Shown here: piece by piece, positions 21,339 to 33,459 of the stretch
How positions within the stretch are numbered: the first letter of the stretch is position 1
How the letters are laid out: every line of letters starts with the position of its first letter
Assembly: GCA_002794775.1 (NCBI GenBank)
Contig: NBAY01000032.1
Location: 62,001 to 126,000 of the forward strand
DNA from: Porodaedalea pini
Taxonomy: Eukaryota; Basidiomycota; Agaricomycetes; Hymenochaetales; Hymenochaetaceae
Length of the DNA stretch: 64,000 bases
Direction of reading: 5' to 3'
Position numbers and translations under genes: made by a program
The notes under the pieces: generated by a model
The model's database searches: none
Told to the model about the DNA's origin: nothing
The model's input: the letters and a program-made list of their open reading frames with translations, nothing else

Positions 21339-24300
21339 GCCTTTGCACAGAACCGAAGACGAAACAAAACAACTCGGCCGCTTTCAAAAATGGGCTCGAC
21401 GTCGCCTCTTTGTTATTATTCCTCGCTCATGCATGGCCTGGCATCCGTCGATTCGCTCCTCTACTTGTCCGTCTTCGCTCTGTAACCCTTCGTTGCTCTC
21501 TTTCTGGTTCCTAATTATTCGACCCATGCTTATACTTCACTCTCTTCGTTCCCCCTCCTTTCTGACTCGCTTTCCCGCTCTTTCCCGCCCTTTGCTCTTC
21601 ATTTGCTAATGCCACCTCTCCCCGATTTATGAGGAAGAATGTATACTTTCATATCCGCTCTGTTACGGATCGAATCTCTATCCTTCTCACTATTTTTCAC
21701 CTTCATCCTCGACTTGCTCTGCCCATCCTTATTTCTGACCCATTCATGACGAATCCTGACGGGCTGAACTCAATGAACCTTAACCACTGATCGTTCACTT
21801 CCGACTTTGGATTCTTGTTTACCCTTTTCATTTTCCTGTCCGGTTTCATTTCATTTCATTGACACAAAAAAGTGTATGTGTACGATGTAGTTGTATTTTT
21901 TTAGGTTGTACGATAAATGCCAAGCAGATCGATTGATCACCTTCGCCCTTTTGCCGATTGATGTCCCTGGAGTGCGAACCGATTGTCACTGGGATGCCTT
22001 AGATGGACTCCGACACGGGAGTGAGAAGTGAGGTACAGGGAGATTAAGCGAGAATGAAAGTTGGACGTAGGAAGGAGGATAAACTTGGAAGGGGCTGTTC
22101 CTTACGGTGATTGTGATTGTGAAGGAATCAATGGAGGGATCCAGAAGCGTCCAGACTCAGGCCCCACTAATGTATGGCTATCAAGTGCGTGTTGGTGGAT
22201 TAGTAGGAACGTTTGACAGCCTTGTCAACGTCCCTTAGGGGTCCTGACTGGCTTGGAATCCAACTGGACTTCGAAGTTCTTGGACGGAACTGGAACTGGA
22301 TTGGATCGAATGGCCGTCCATTGGTCGTGCGCCTTCGTATACGAAGCCGTGTCGGAACTTTCTAGACGGGGTGCACGTAAAGATTCGAGCGGGCGTCTAG
22401 CGCTTTTGAGACTTAGGACTTGGAAGTGGCAGGAAGCGAGCGGTCTTGGAGAGTCTTCGATTAAGGAGGTGAGGCCTTCGGTGACCGGAGAGTTTGAGGT
22501 GAGAGTAAAACTCAGATTGGACGCCGTGAAGTTGCAAGAATCGTCCCCAGAGATGATTTGGGGAGATTGTGAGGGGACGGCGAAGGATCCTTAGGACCCG
22601 GAGCGTCCAGACTGCGTGCAGAAGAAACGCCATGCTGGACGTCAGACGCTCAACTCCAACCGAAACACCTGCGTCTCGTCGGTGTTCATTGCCTCCTCCG
22701 AGTCTAGTTTTCTTTTCACGGTGGGGGGAGACAGATCGCACGTAAAGAGTCGAGTCCGAATCTCGCATTCTCGTGCGTTCTCCCGTAAGCGAGTGGGAGG
22801 GTTGGCCTCGGTGTATCCGATCGCGCGTCGCACTCGTCGGAGGTTCGGACTGAACCAGAGTCTATTTGATGGAAGCTTGAAGCTAAGACTATGTATCTGC
22901 TTTCCTGCTCTGCGTAAGGTTAATGATGTATGGGCGCTTCGATAGTGTATGCTGGATGCTGGTTGCTCGAAGCATCGCTGGTGCGAAATGAAATGAAATG
23001 ATGAAGAGGGTGCAGAATACCCGGTATCCAAAATTGGCTATCGGAAAGTGGGGAACATGACAGTGAGGAAGGGGACAAAGTGTCGAGTAAACACGACGAT
23101 GAATGCCACCGACAGAATCCTATTTTGTTTCATTCTGAATCACTCCACAGAAATAAAGCGACGAGAAGGAAGACGCAGGCGGAACCCCAGTAGAAGAGAA
23201 TGTTATCTTAGGACTTCACAGACATCGCCGAAGACACCCTGCTGAGCTTGCTGGCCTAAGAATCCGGCTCGTCTGAACTCCAACTTCGGGAACAGGGGAA
23301 TACCTTGGCCTCGGCGCAGTATCTGCGGAGCTGTGGAAGACTCAGACTATGCCGTACAATCTGAGCGAGGATGCGAAGAGCTTGCTAATATTCGCCGGCG
23401 GGAGATCGCGAGTACTTCATCAACGTGTTGAAAGAAGTTAGCGGAATGATCGGGGCGCCCGGAGTCGGAAGGACGGGAGGACGAGAGAGTGCACATTCCT
23501 TCAGTCTGGGATTGTAAGAGATAACCTTGGCGTTTTAGATTCAACCGAAGCTGGGTAGGTCAGATGAAAGACTGGGGAAGCTGTCGAGTAGAACGCCCCA
23601 CAAGCAGCCTCCCATTACGATACGATGTGAACGGATGGATATCTAGTCTTCAGGTCTAGAGGAACGTGTTGTACGTACGAGCCGGCCTGAGTGGACCCAC
23701 AACGTCAACGAATCAGGCAAGACATGAGGAGAAACTGGATGTCACGAAGAGGGTTTTAAGATTCATGAGCAGGCGCGCCGGTAAGGAAGAGGCGAGGATG
23801 CGGGAATGGCTCGGAAAGTGCTAATCCCACGAGTTCTTTGCATCGAATGACAGCGTCAAACAATTAGGCACTCCCACGAGCTGGGGTTAATATGTTCGAC
23901 GGATCGGCAAAATCAATGGCGAATCTCATCCTCGATGAGACATCTCCCGAACGCGTAGCCGCGTATAAGGAGTTTCCGACAACAAATAGCTGGAAATTAA
24001 TCCGCGGCGAAGGGCAAGGTAGCGCATATAGTGCGCACCGATGAAAGCCGAAGAAGCTGGGGTGCGGACCTCGCGAGCCGCTGCGGACACTTGTGTGTGA
24101 AGAAAAGGACAGCGATATGATAACAGTACGGAAGAACGGACTGTGAAATGTCCTACAGGTAAGAGGGGAGCCAAAAGGAGCAGAGACCCCGGTCCCGCCA
24201 TGGTCCGCACAACGCATTTCGACGAATCGCAACGCTGATGTATATCGAGCGTAAAAGTCCCGGGATATCAGCGTGTAAACTCTGACCACAAAGATGCTGT

Positions 24301-27300
24301 CGGACAGCCGAGCATCACTGTGCGATCAGCTATCCTAAATCCTCAAAAAGATGAGGAGATAAGACACGATACAAAGACTCCGCTGAGATGTATCTTCTGG
24401 ATTTCTTTGGTTGATAACAGCCACTCACACTCCAAGCCTAACTCAGAATTCGAAGCATCAGGAGGGAAATGTCAGTAAATTTGCGGCATTACCGGCCGGT
24501 AATACATGGTCTTCCCTCTGTCACAGAACACGAAATCAGACACATCGGAAATCCAGCGTTACATTAGAATTTAGAAGACAGGCTTACTCAGGCAGAAACC
24601 TTGTTCCCCGCAATTAACCTAATCAAGCACGAAGGTGAACGCCCCGCAGACACGAAACTATCGACCGCGGTTCTTGAGTGTGACAGTACGCCGTGGAAGC
24701 CAGATAACGAGCAATTATGATCGGCAAGAACGCCCGGGTGTTCCATTCTGACGAACAAATCCCTGCACCACTGCCATGTATAGCGCGGACGAAGCAAGGC
24801 ATGCCGGACGGCGTCCGTACTTCGGTGAATTGAACGTCCCTGAAAGTCGAAGGTGCCCGTGGTTCTCCCGTTCGTCTTGCTTACATCCGCTTTCCCGTCT
24901 TTGGGGAGCGCCTGGACATGTGCAATTCGGCGAGAACGGTCCGAGTTCCACTGGAGTTGGCGGTTCTGTAATGGCTTGTAAGGAACAAGACACGGTGGCA
25001 GTGGTTTAAAAACGACTACCATGGCTTAAGCTTCCGTTAAAGTTGCGCACTCGATAACGCTCCTGCATAGTCTTCAGCTTCTTACTTAACTCAAAGTAAA
25101 GATACGGCTTAGCCGTCGAATGGGATAACGGAAGGCGTCTCAATGGAGCCGCTCGGATGCTCTCGCGGAAAGTAGCGCGTCGGCCTGTTAGCAAGAAGGT
25201 ATCAGTCAGGAGAATAGAAATGCTCACGTACGGGCAAGTCCTTTTGCTTTCGGAGTCGACTCCCGAAAGGTCGAGAGCTGACCCAGAGGATAGACATGAA
25301 GAGAACGATTTAAATGATGTGGTATGGGGCGACTCGTTTACGTGTAGGAAAGACGATCTGTGGCGGAACTGCAAATGTCCGGGACCTGCGTCTGAGTTGC
25401 CGGCCGTGGCAGAGCATTGAAGACAAGCCTGTGCTGTTGTGGACTGATCCTATGGTTGTATACTTTGTCGTGAGAGCCGGGAACGCGTGTTTGATGAAAG
25501 GGTTGCGCCCTATGAAACTTGAAACTCCGATTCCACGTGACTGGTGCACCTTCTCTTAGATCGGTTCTTACTCTTGGTGTAACTGTAACAGTATAAGACT
25601 CATCAGCTGTATCTTAGCTAATGATTCGGAGTATTAATCCTACCCGGGCCGATCATCGCACATCTTCCCCTCTTTGGGTCCTCTCAGCCGTTTGAATCTG
25701 GCATCGATCTATTCATCCCAGCCCACGGAGTTGTTCACGTCGCGAAACCACTCCTTCCCGAACTACGGCCTGTCGCGTCCTTTCCGGTTTCACCATCAGA
25801 GGTGCTCTCCACAAAGTCTTCGCATTAGACGTATGCCTCTGCGCATAGCGTAGAACAGGCTGAGGTACAGTAAGAAGTTGCGCTCGAGAATCTTCGTTCC
25901 CGTTGATAACTGCAACATGGCTGACAACTGTTAATCTCGTCCGCAATTGCGATGTATCCTCGCTGGCCCACGGCAAGGATTGGATGGTGTTCTGCCGGAG
26001 CGAATGCCGCCCCATGCTAGACGTGAAGACAGAGCACATCGTATGATCATCCGAGTAAAAACCAGTCTCTTGATTCATCGCATCATGCACTTTACAACTA
26101 TGTATCTGCACCAGGAAGCCAATGCGTTGAATGTGACTACACCACTCCCAATATACTCGCCATCATTGTAATGAAAAGGTACGTCGCAAACTCACATTGA
26201 TATTCACGTCGCAACGGCAAATGCAGAGGCGCGAGAATCTATTCTGCCTTGAGGTATGTAGATTCTTCAACTAACACGAGGTCATCTGTTGTCGAAGCGA
26301 ACTCGTTCATCGACAGTGCGCACGGCGAGTCAGTTCAACAATAAATGGCGAGCATGATCTTGAGTGAAGGCGTTGAGAAACCCATTCTTAAATCACAGTA
26401 AACACTTTCGGCGACCAGACTAGTGCTGATACAAAAGCTGTCATGATACCTCGTAATATAGTGTCAAAGGCTCATGAATACATATGAGAATCCTTTCAAG
26501 TTCAATCAATGCTTGAATGAACATTACACGTTCGACAGAGTTCTTGAAGGCATCCCGGGAGGCATGGATTTTGTACAACAGTGTTTCCGGAGGCAGGCAA
26601 GGCGGATGTAAAATTTGTAGGAAGTTTGTGTCGGCTCTCAGATAGCGCTATCTCAAGTCTGTTTTTGAGCATATTATCGTACAGATAATGACTTGGGAGA
26701 CGGGCGTGCCACATAACGGCATTATACAGGAATCGAATGCTGAATTCTGGTGAGTTAACTATGGGGGGCTTTGGCTTTTTGGCATAAAGTCTATAGGGGG
26801 CATAGGCTAGCCGTCTTGATCTTCTCACACCTGAGAAGGAAAAAGTTCCATGACTCACGCCACATCAATCAATGACTTGCGAGCGGAGATTAGTGAGCTC
26901 TTTCCTCCGAGTCAACTTTGCACATTGCTATAAGTAGCCATCATAAGAAAATCAATGATGGTTACGTGCATCAGGCAGCAAAGTGTTTTCCTTATTGAGA
27001 TGAACTTTGCGCATCGCTGTCGTAAGTAAAGACTCCATCATAGTTCACTGTACTGTTCTTACTAATATCATCGTGCTTTTAAAATCAGTATCATTGATGG
27101 TATCACTTGTGCGAACTCCGCTTGATTACTAAAATAACTTCCGGTCTCCCTTTGCTGCTCTCCCTATGCCCATAAGCAGCCTACCCTGTGATTTGGGGCT
27201 GGCCCTCAGTACCTGGGATCACAGTATTGTTGACTAGTGTCACCAGCTTATAGCTTTCTTCTACATCTTGGATCAAGATCAAGACATAATATTTTGTTAC

Positions 27301-27443
27301 AACCTCTCCGGACACTATACTGCTAGTCATTTCTCCGTACTTCCTTTGAATTCATCCCTGGACAGGCTTGCAGGTGAAAGTCTTATACTCTTTCAATAAC
27401 AACCAGTTCATTTTCTCTAGACAGGTCATCATAGATCTAGGTC
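21339..27443. other. Six-kilobase stretch without a recognisable gene
   Basis: The first few hundred bases are pyrimidine-rich and presumably the bHLH 3' UTR. Beyond that, open frames on both strands overlap heavily, are under 145 codons and show no domain signature or consistent splice chain that I could find. A short direct repeat, gcgtccagact, occurs at 22147-22157 and 22603-22613. From about 26900 rightward the composition becomes AT-rich toward the J-domain gene. Old mobile-element remains are possible, but I see no reverse transcriptase, integrase or transposase motif. Confidence 0.45.
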
Positions 27444-29067
27444 ATGTCTGAAGATCCTACTGAAGAAAAGGACCTTGAGACCTTGGAACTGAGTAAAGGA
27501 GCCACTCAAGATAAAATCAAAAAAGCACACAGAAAATTGGTCCTTGCTTATACTATTATAATGAGCAAGACATTCATGGCTTATATAATTGTCTGTACTT
27601 TTCTCTAGGTCCTGAGTTCCCATCCAGATAAAAAACAGCAGAATGAGAATGAAGATGCAGGAGATGAAAAATTTAAAAAGGTATTGTGCCTTCATTTTAT
27701 CCACAAAGCATGACCTAACACTCTTCATACCATATAGGTTCAGAGTGCCTATGAGAGGTTGTCGGACCCTGATGCTACTGAGAGAAAATATCCAGACTAT
27801 TCTGCTTCAACTCCGCCTAAGCAGCCAAAAGATTCCCAGAGCTGTGAGTCATTAGTTTTAACTACAGGCTGTCATTGACACCTTAGACTTTCAGCAGCTA
27901 GAAAAGAGGAAAGTCAAGCTGGTCAGAGTAAATGTAAGTTTTACTCTGCTGTAAACAACAGTCTTCTTGGAGATGCTCACAAAACACTTTAAGCCACAAG
28001 ACATAAAGACAGTATGTCTTACTCCTGTGACTTTTTTGACATTACCATTCAATTTGCTCTTAAAATGTTATTAATATAGATTCTTCACACAAGACTCATT
28101 CCAGAAGGAATACCGATGCAGAAGGTACTTCACTCGTTTGTTTTGCTATTCCCATTCAATTTATTCATTTACAAAGCAGGTTCTTCACACAGGCCTCATC
28201 CTTCCAGAAAGAAAACTGAGGTAGAAAGTACGTTACTTTATTTGCCATATACAAGCTCCCTATCCACCAGACCCTTGATGAAACACATTGGTTTAACTAC
28301 CTAAAATAGTCAATATTGATGGTCTTTCAATCAATGTGAAAGTGAACGAAGGAGACAAAATCAATATAAGCATGCCGAACAAATCTAAAGCATCAAAACA
28401 TAGTAGTAGTGTCAGTAAGTGTTCTCGACAATGTTAACTTCACTTCAAGATAAGTTTTGATTGGATTGCTTTTGAATTCAAAGATCCCAAGAAATCCAAA
28501 CGAAAGGATTCAACTCAACATGGCTCTGGGAATAGAGCACGAGAACAATCCCCCCTTGAACCAGCTTCTGAACTTGGTTTTCATCGAATGTTCATGATAG
28601 AAGACAAAATAAATTGGAAATTTTCTGCAAATGAGTCTGCTCTAGATCACGGTATAGGCGTCTTCATCAGCTCCGGGACTGAAAAAGTAACTACTGCAAG
28701 GGGAGTCGTAGATCGGCCTTTTGTTCATGAACACGTTTTGGTTGGGAAAGACAAAAGAGATAGACCTGTCAGGTATGATTCTGAGGAGGGTGACATGATA
28801 GTGCTATTTTCACGACCTCCTGGCTTTGCGATGCATACCGTTCCTACACACGAGCAATGCACATTGATATGTGTGAGTGTTTCTACCTGCTTCCCATACA
28901 ACTCACTGCTCATTGAACGCAAGCATTTCAATCCAAAGTATTATGACCTTGCAGTGTTCAGTCTTGACCATCCAGCTACTGCCAATGCCAGGCTACGAAC
29001 GGCATTTATTACGCAAAACGAAGTGCATCCTGAAAACTTCGTATACAAAGACGGGAGGAAACTATAG
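27444..29067 (+). CDS. J-domain (DnaJ-like) protein with unrecognised C-terminal domain
   Basis: Probably an Hsp70 co-chaperone, since J domains stimulate Hsp70 ATPase through an HPD motif. Eight exons keep one frame of 365 codons: 27444-27539, 27609-27680, 27738-27843, 27895-27933, 28080-28124, 28180-28227, 28310-28414 and 28484-29067. The J domain spans about residues 10-80: LETLELSKGATQDKIKKAHR, then the HPD in LSSHPDKKQQ, then FKKVQSAYERLSDP. A basic Ser/Lys-rich linker follows, then an INIDGLSINVKVNEGDKINI strand-like segment, another Lys-rich linker and a C-terminal domain of about 160 residues (from LGFHRMFMIEDKINW) that I do not recognise. Exons 5 and 6 look like a tandem duplicate. 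The gene is clearly more AT-rich than its neighbours. No signal peptide or membrane span is visible. Confidence 0.85.
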
Positions 29068-29651
29068 CAGGAAAACCCTGTGATCATAGATAGTTAACGA
29101 TGATTCAGGAGGTAACCTGAAACGGAAGATCGGTTACAAGAAGCGCACGTAGTTCTGTATGCATATCCTGATCAATATCTGACTTGCTACAAAAGTACAA
29201 GCTTACTGACACGGGTTTTGTTTCACGCTTGTGAGAACATGACTATAAAAGTCGCTCTTGTGCTTCAACTTCAAAGTACTTATACAATAGTTTCAAATCT
29301 CTTGTGCCACACTGTGTGCTCTCGCTTGCTTTACAAACTTCAAGTTTACGCTCCGAAATGATACACCTGCAGAATGAACTGCAGATATGTCGCGACAGAA
29401 GGCCTGATCTCGCCACGAAGCTAAAACAGTACGAGGACGATCAGCTCTTGCTCAGATGCGAAGTGGACGAAGTACGTAGCACGCCTACAGCACGAAAATA
29501 CACATATTGATCAACTCGTCGAAGCCTGCTGATACTACTTGTACACTCACTCTGAACGTACTGCTAATAAAAATAGCCTTATAATCTGCCTGCAAGCCTG
29601 TTACTTACTTCTCTTCACTCTCGAAAAGCTCCTTGCCAAAATCGCAACCAA
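29068..29651. other. Intergenic stretch between convergent genes
   Basis: About 580 bases between the 3' ends of the J-domain gene (plus) and the MDR gene (minus). A 69-codon frame (29304-29510, plus) with Leu/Glu heptad-like spacing is present, but nothing further supports it. Confidence 0.4.
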
Positions 29652-30934
29652 TCAGGCGGTCTCCTGAGGCCGAGCGATAAGCTTCTTCCCGCTGACATTG
29701 CCGCTCTTCAAGCATTCCAATCCGTCAGGAATGCCGGCTAAGCCGCCCGGAAGGACCTCAACATGATTCGGCTGCCCAACAACGAATATCGCATCAGCAC
29801 GAGGTACCTTAAGCTGCGCATGTCTCGTTATTCACCTTGATAGACCCATCCTCGAGCAGAGCTGTAACCTTGCTATAAAGGCTCAAGCCAAGAGCGCGCG
29901 CATGCGGGCGTGCACGCTTCCCTGCACTGAAACAATTGTCTTGTCCTTGTACGTCTCCCGATCTATCTGCGGCGCGAGCAGCAGCACGAGCGTGCCGCCC
30001 CGAAGCCAGCAGATCCCATCCCTGCGTCTGCGTCTCCTTCTGCGACACCGCATCGAAGACGATCTTAACGGAGGATCCGCCGCGTATCTTTGCGATCTTG
30101 GCAGAGACGTCTGAAGCGTTGCGGTCGACGACTACGTCGCACCCAGAGATTCGAGATGCGCGGTGTTGTGCACCGAAGCAATGGTGATAATGGGTGAAGA
30201 GCCGGAGAGTTTCGCGAGTTGGATGACTGTAGGTTGAGGTGTGAGTCTTTTAAGTTGAACGAGTTCGCAGGAATATTTCTTACCATATTGTTTGACAGAC
30301 GATGGCCCACCAATAATAACGATAGGCTGGCCGCTGTACAGGCCTTTGCCACTTGTCTCCCATGCAGGTGTGTACTCTTGGAATCCCGACGGCCTGTCTC
30401 CGTACAGACCTATTGCTGCTGTCCCTAGTCCAGTAGGGACCGAGGCTCCCTCATCAAAGGAAATGTTGGAAGGGAGCTACACGCGATACATGATCAACAC
30501 TAGATTGGGAGATAGACGAAAATAAATGTGCCGACCTTCGCTGAGATCTCTGTGGGAACAAGCGTGTACTGCTGATAAGTTGGTTTATATTCGAGAAGGA
30601 ACCTGAGTGGAGCCTGTGTCGTTGATGGGGATGATGTTAATTCGACACTCGCATTGGTGGGAGGGGGACGGACTTACACTCTATTGCCTTTCGCAAAGCC
30701 CTGCACGCCTTCTCCAACTGCTTCGACTGTACCGGTAAAGTCAAGACCAAGAGTCGCAGGATACTCTGTGATAAGGAAGTTGAAGGCGCGGATTTTCCAT
30801 TCGACCGGGTTGAGCGCCGTCGCGTGGATCTTCACAACGAGTTCTCCCGAACCAGGCTTTGGGATGGCCTTGAGGCCGACATGCCACTCGCCGTTCACTG
30901 GAGTTTGGAGAAAGAGAGCTTTCTGCTGAGCCAT
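29652..30934 (-). pseudogene. MDR-family zinc-free oxidoreductase (enoyl-reductase/ToxD-like), frameshifted
   Basis: The encoded protein belongs to the medium-chain dehydrogenase/reductase family, the NAD(P)H-dependent quinone/enoyl-reductase type common in fungi. Exons are 30934-30678, 30602-30536, 30476-30284, 30226-29836 and 29771-29652. The N-terminal GroES-like part shows KIHATALNPVEWKIRAF and LGLDFTGTVEAVGEGV. The nucleotide-binding part shows GQPIVIIGGPSSVKQY and then LAKLSGSSPIITIAS. The end reads PNHVEVLPGGLAGIPDGLE and KLIARPQET. Exon 4 holds three lesions judged against the family pattern: one base missing near 30140 (giving a TAG), one extra G near 30000, and two extra bases in a GC run near 29900. 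The last two compensate each other and the first leaves a stop, so the gene is probably dead unless these are sequence errors. Confidence 0.8.
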
Positions 30935-31819
30935 TTAAAGCGGTACTGAAGGTGATTGTTGCGTCAAGTAACGAAAAGTGGCGATAGCAACATGCATGCG
31001 ATTTCGTCTGCTTTATATAAAACAAGCAAGGACAGAGCAGAAGGGGTACGGACCCCGCGCGAACAGACAGTATACCATAATGTCTGATGTTGTTCCCTCA
31101 CAAGTCGTCCCTCCATCCGATCAAGTCGCGGGAAAACAGCTAGCAGACATCAACCCGAGTTCGTAATCTCGTCTAAGTGTCCTAGTCGGAGCCTTGAAGT
31201 GGCGAGGTGCTTACTAACCCAATAATGGCGTCCACCAAGGGAGCAACTGAGAGTTCAGATATATGGCATGAAAGTGGCGGCACTGGGCGTACGTTTGCTT
31301 GCATGCCGAGCCGTGACGCGACTCATCGCTCCTCGGAAGGCAGACTCTTGATCATGAGCGCTGGGGGGATATTGCGCGGCTTATTGGTAATGCTGATTGA
31401 GCGTATGGCTTGGTAACGAATTGTCTTCTTTGTGGCCTCGAAGAACTTTGTGAAACGGTGAGTATCATGACAAGGCAGAGAGACTTTGATTGATTCAGCA
31501 TTTCATCACAGAGCGGACCGAAATTTATATTCCTGTCTTTGCGAGCGTTCGCCACGGCTCCTGATCATTTCAATGAAACGCTAAGAAATATGAACGGCTG
31601 ACCTCTGCAAAGCCGGGCTCTGTTGTGCGGAAGCATGCTATGAACTGAGTCCATTCTGGGATCCACGGTGCCTACTCGACATCTGCAGGAGATTAATATT
31701 GGCATGCTTCCGATGCGAAGTTTCGAGAGTCCCAGGCTATGCTTTTGTCCTATTTACTGCACGTCAAATGAGAAAACATTCTCCCTTATCCATGCAACTA
31801 CAGATGTGGAAGCATTACC
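30935..31819. other. Intergenic stretch
   Basis: Contains the promoter region of the MDR gene (minus) immediately right of 30934. I see no coding sequence I can support. Open frames are all under 95 codons and overlap on both strands. Confidence 0.4.
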
Positions 31820-32334
31820 CTATTTGACGTTCACTGTCCGTAGGTCTCCACCAGACCACCAAGTGTCATTATTTGGCTTCCACTCCGGAAACTCATCATT
31901 GGCCACCTCTTCCAGCTCTCCAACGACGACTTTGCCTGCATGAAAGCGTAAGATCAAATTAAAGTGAAAGTCGCTCAGGTCCTTCGCGACGGCCACCTCG
32001 AATCCCGAACGCGGACGATGCGAGATAACGAACTTCTTTCCCGGGCGCGCCTCCCAATCAGCAGCAATCTGGATGAAAGAAGGAGGAGGGGAAGAGGGAA
32101 GGAGAAGAAGTGATGGGGAGGACGGAGAGGAGGTAGGAGTAGCGGGAAGAGACAAGTGTTTTTTCATTAGGCTAGTGAGAGCGCAGGTGGTCGGCGGTGC
32201 CTTGGATGGTAGCATACAGACAGTACGCGCGACGTGTATATGCCTCTCCCTCTCGCAGATTTGTATCAACCCAAGCCAATTTCTCGACATCTCCATAGGT
32301 CCTCTTCCATTCCATTGCATTTCCGCCATCGCTA
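31820..32334 (-). CDS. Unrecognised small protein, probably two exons
   Basis: The 3' part (32073-31820) reads IAADWEARPGKKFVISHRPR, then AVAKDLSDFHFNLILRFHAG and ends with TWWSGGDLRTVNVK. It looks like genuine coding sequence with balanced composition. Immediately upstream is a long pyrimidine tract ending in ccag (read on the minus strand), which looks like an intron 3' end. Upstream of that, one frame gives MEWKRTYGDVEKLAWVDTNL and then EGEAYTRRAYCLYATIQG, also protein-like. I could not find a GT donor joining the two parts in frame without a stop. A single frame of 178 codons crosses the region but reads the pyrimidine tract as poly-Ser/Pro/Leu. The gene sits at the left edge of the tandem array. 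The family is unknown. Confidence 0.42.
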
Positions 32335-32439
32335 GAATGGAAGTTCCGGAGTGCAATTAGGAGAAACGGGAATGAGAAGTACGAAACTGATACTGATGTT
32401 TACTTTTAAGCATAGGGTCGGAAATGCGCGAGATTGAGA

Positions 32440-32857
32440 TATGGTTCGGTCATTGAGTGTATGATCGAAGGGACGAGATGAGATGGAGGGACGCACCAGG
32501 TTCACTTTGTCCTATCGACCATCAAACGAACAAATCAGCATTCCCTCTCCTCTCCCTTCAACACCCAACGGAGACAGACGCACCAAGCAAAGCATTTTCA
32601 CAGGTCTCGGATCCTTCCTCTCTGCCGCACGCTGGTGCGCCAGCTCCTCATTATCAAGTCGGAGATCCCTTACGGAATGAGGAACGCGGCACGCTGCAGG
32701 AGCCCGCGCGTGTGAGCGGGTCGTCGGAGTTGAGCATGCGCTGGTGCTCGCGCGCTGGGTCGGAGTCGGAGGTGGTGGGCGGGGTGCGATTGTCGTAGAA
32801 GACGTCAGCGGGTGGTTCGGGAGCCGAGCGGAGAAAACTGTGGTGGGCTGCAGACAT
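32440..32857 (-). pseudogene. G-alpha-like GTPase N-terminal relic, copy 1
   Basis: The ATG at 32857 opens MSAAHHSFLRSAPEPPADVF, a Pro-rich linker, then MLNSDDPLTRA. After a frame break comes LDNEELAHQRAAERKDPRPVK. The order SDDPLT, DEELARQ, AER+ and PVK followed by LLLG is the N-terminus I know for agaric G-alpha-like proteins, where VK-x-LLLG-x-SESGKST follows. Here the strand reads MLCLV and the P-loop exon near 32440 is eroded (only a TTAAAA-type donor end remains). It is a decayed 5' fragment. Confidence 0.55.
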
Positions 32858-33459
32858 AAGCAGGAAGGAGAGGTGAATGTGAGGCGAATATTATGGAGAG
32901 AGACAGAGAAAGAAGAGGAGGGAGGGGAAGAGGGAGGGAGATGAGTGATGGCGAGAAGAAGAGAGACGCGTCCGTTCGACTTTGACGTGCACCCAGTCTC
33001 GATTAATGTTTCCCTCGTCTAGTTGTTGCCATTGCTATCCCAGCCTACCACCGACATCATCAGTCCTCTATCCATCTCTTAGCTCTAGTGATAGATGTTG
33101 GATGACATATCGTGTTGCATTGTCATACAGTCGTTCTTGACATAGTACTAGTAGGGCGCGGATCCGAGGGGCAGAGACGGCTGTTCCAACTCAAGCATCC
33201 GGGAAGTACGGCTTGTTATCCACGGAAAATAACCAACACAGGAGGATTGTGAAGAGACACCGCTGTTCTACCGACAGCCAACAGGTCTCTAAGACCTCTT
33301 AAAATCCATGCGGGACGATAACAAGCTGCAGTAAGTATTCTGAAGAAACGAAGAACAAGGACTCACAGATGGCACCTCATGCCAACTCTCATGTATCATG
33401 TTCGCCATCCGCTGCATTCATCACACAGGAAGTCCTCAGCATCGAGTCTAGTCGCAACA

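Noticed and set aside
21339..27443. Possible retrotransposon or DNA transposon in the 6-kb gene-free stretch
   Set aside because: I searched by eye for reverse transcriptase, integrase, RNase H and transposase motifs and long terminal or inverted repeats and found none I could defend.
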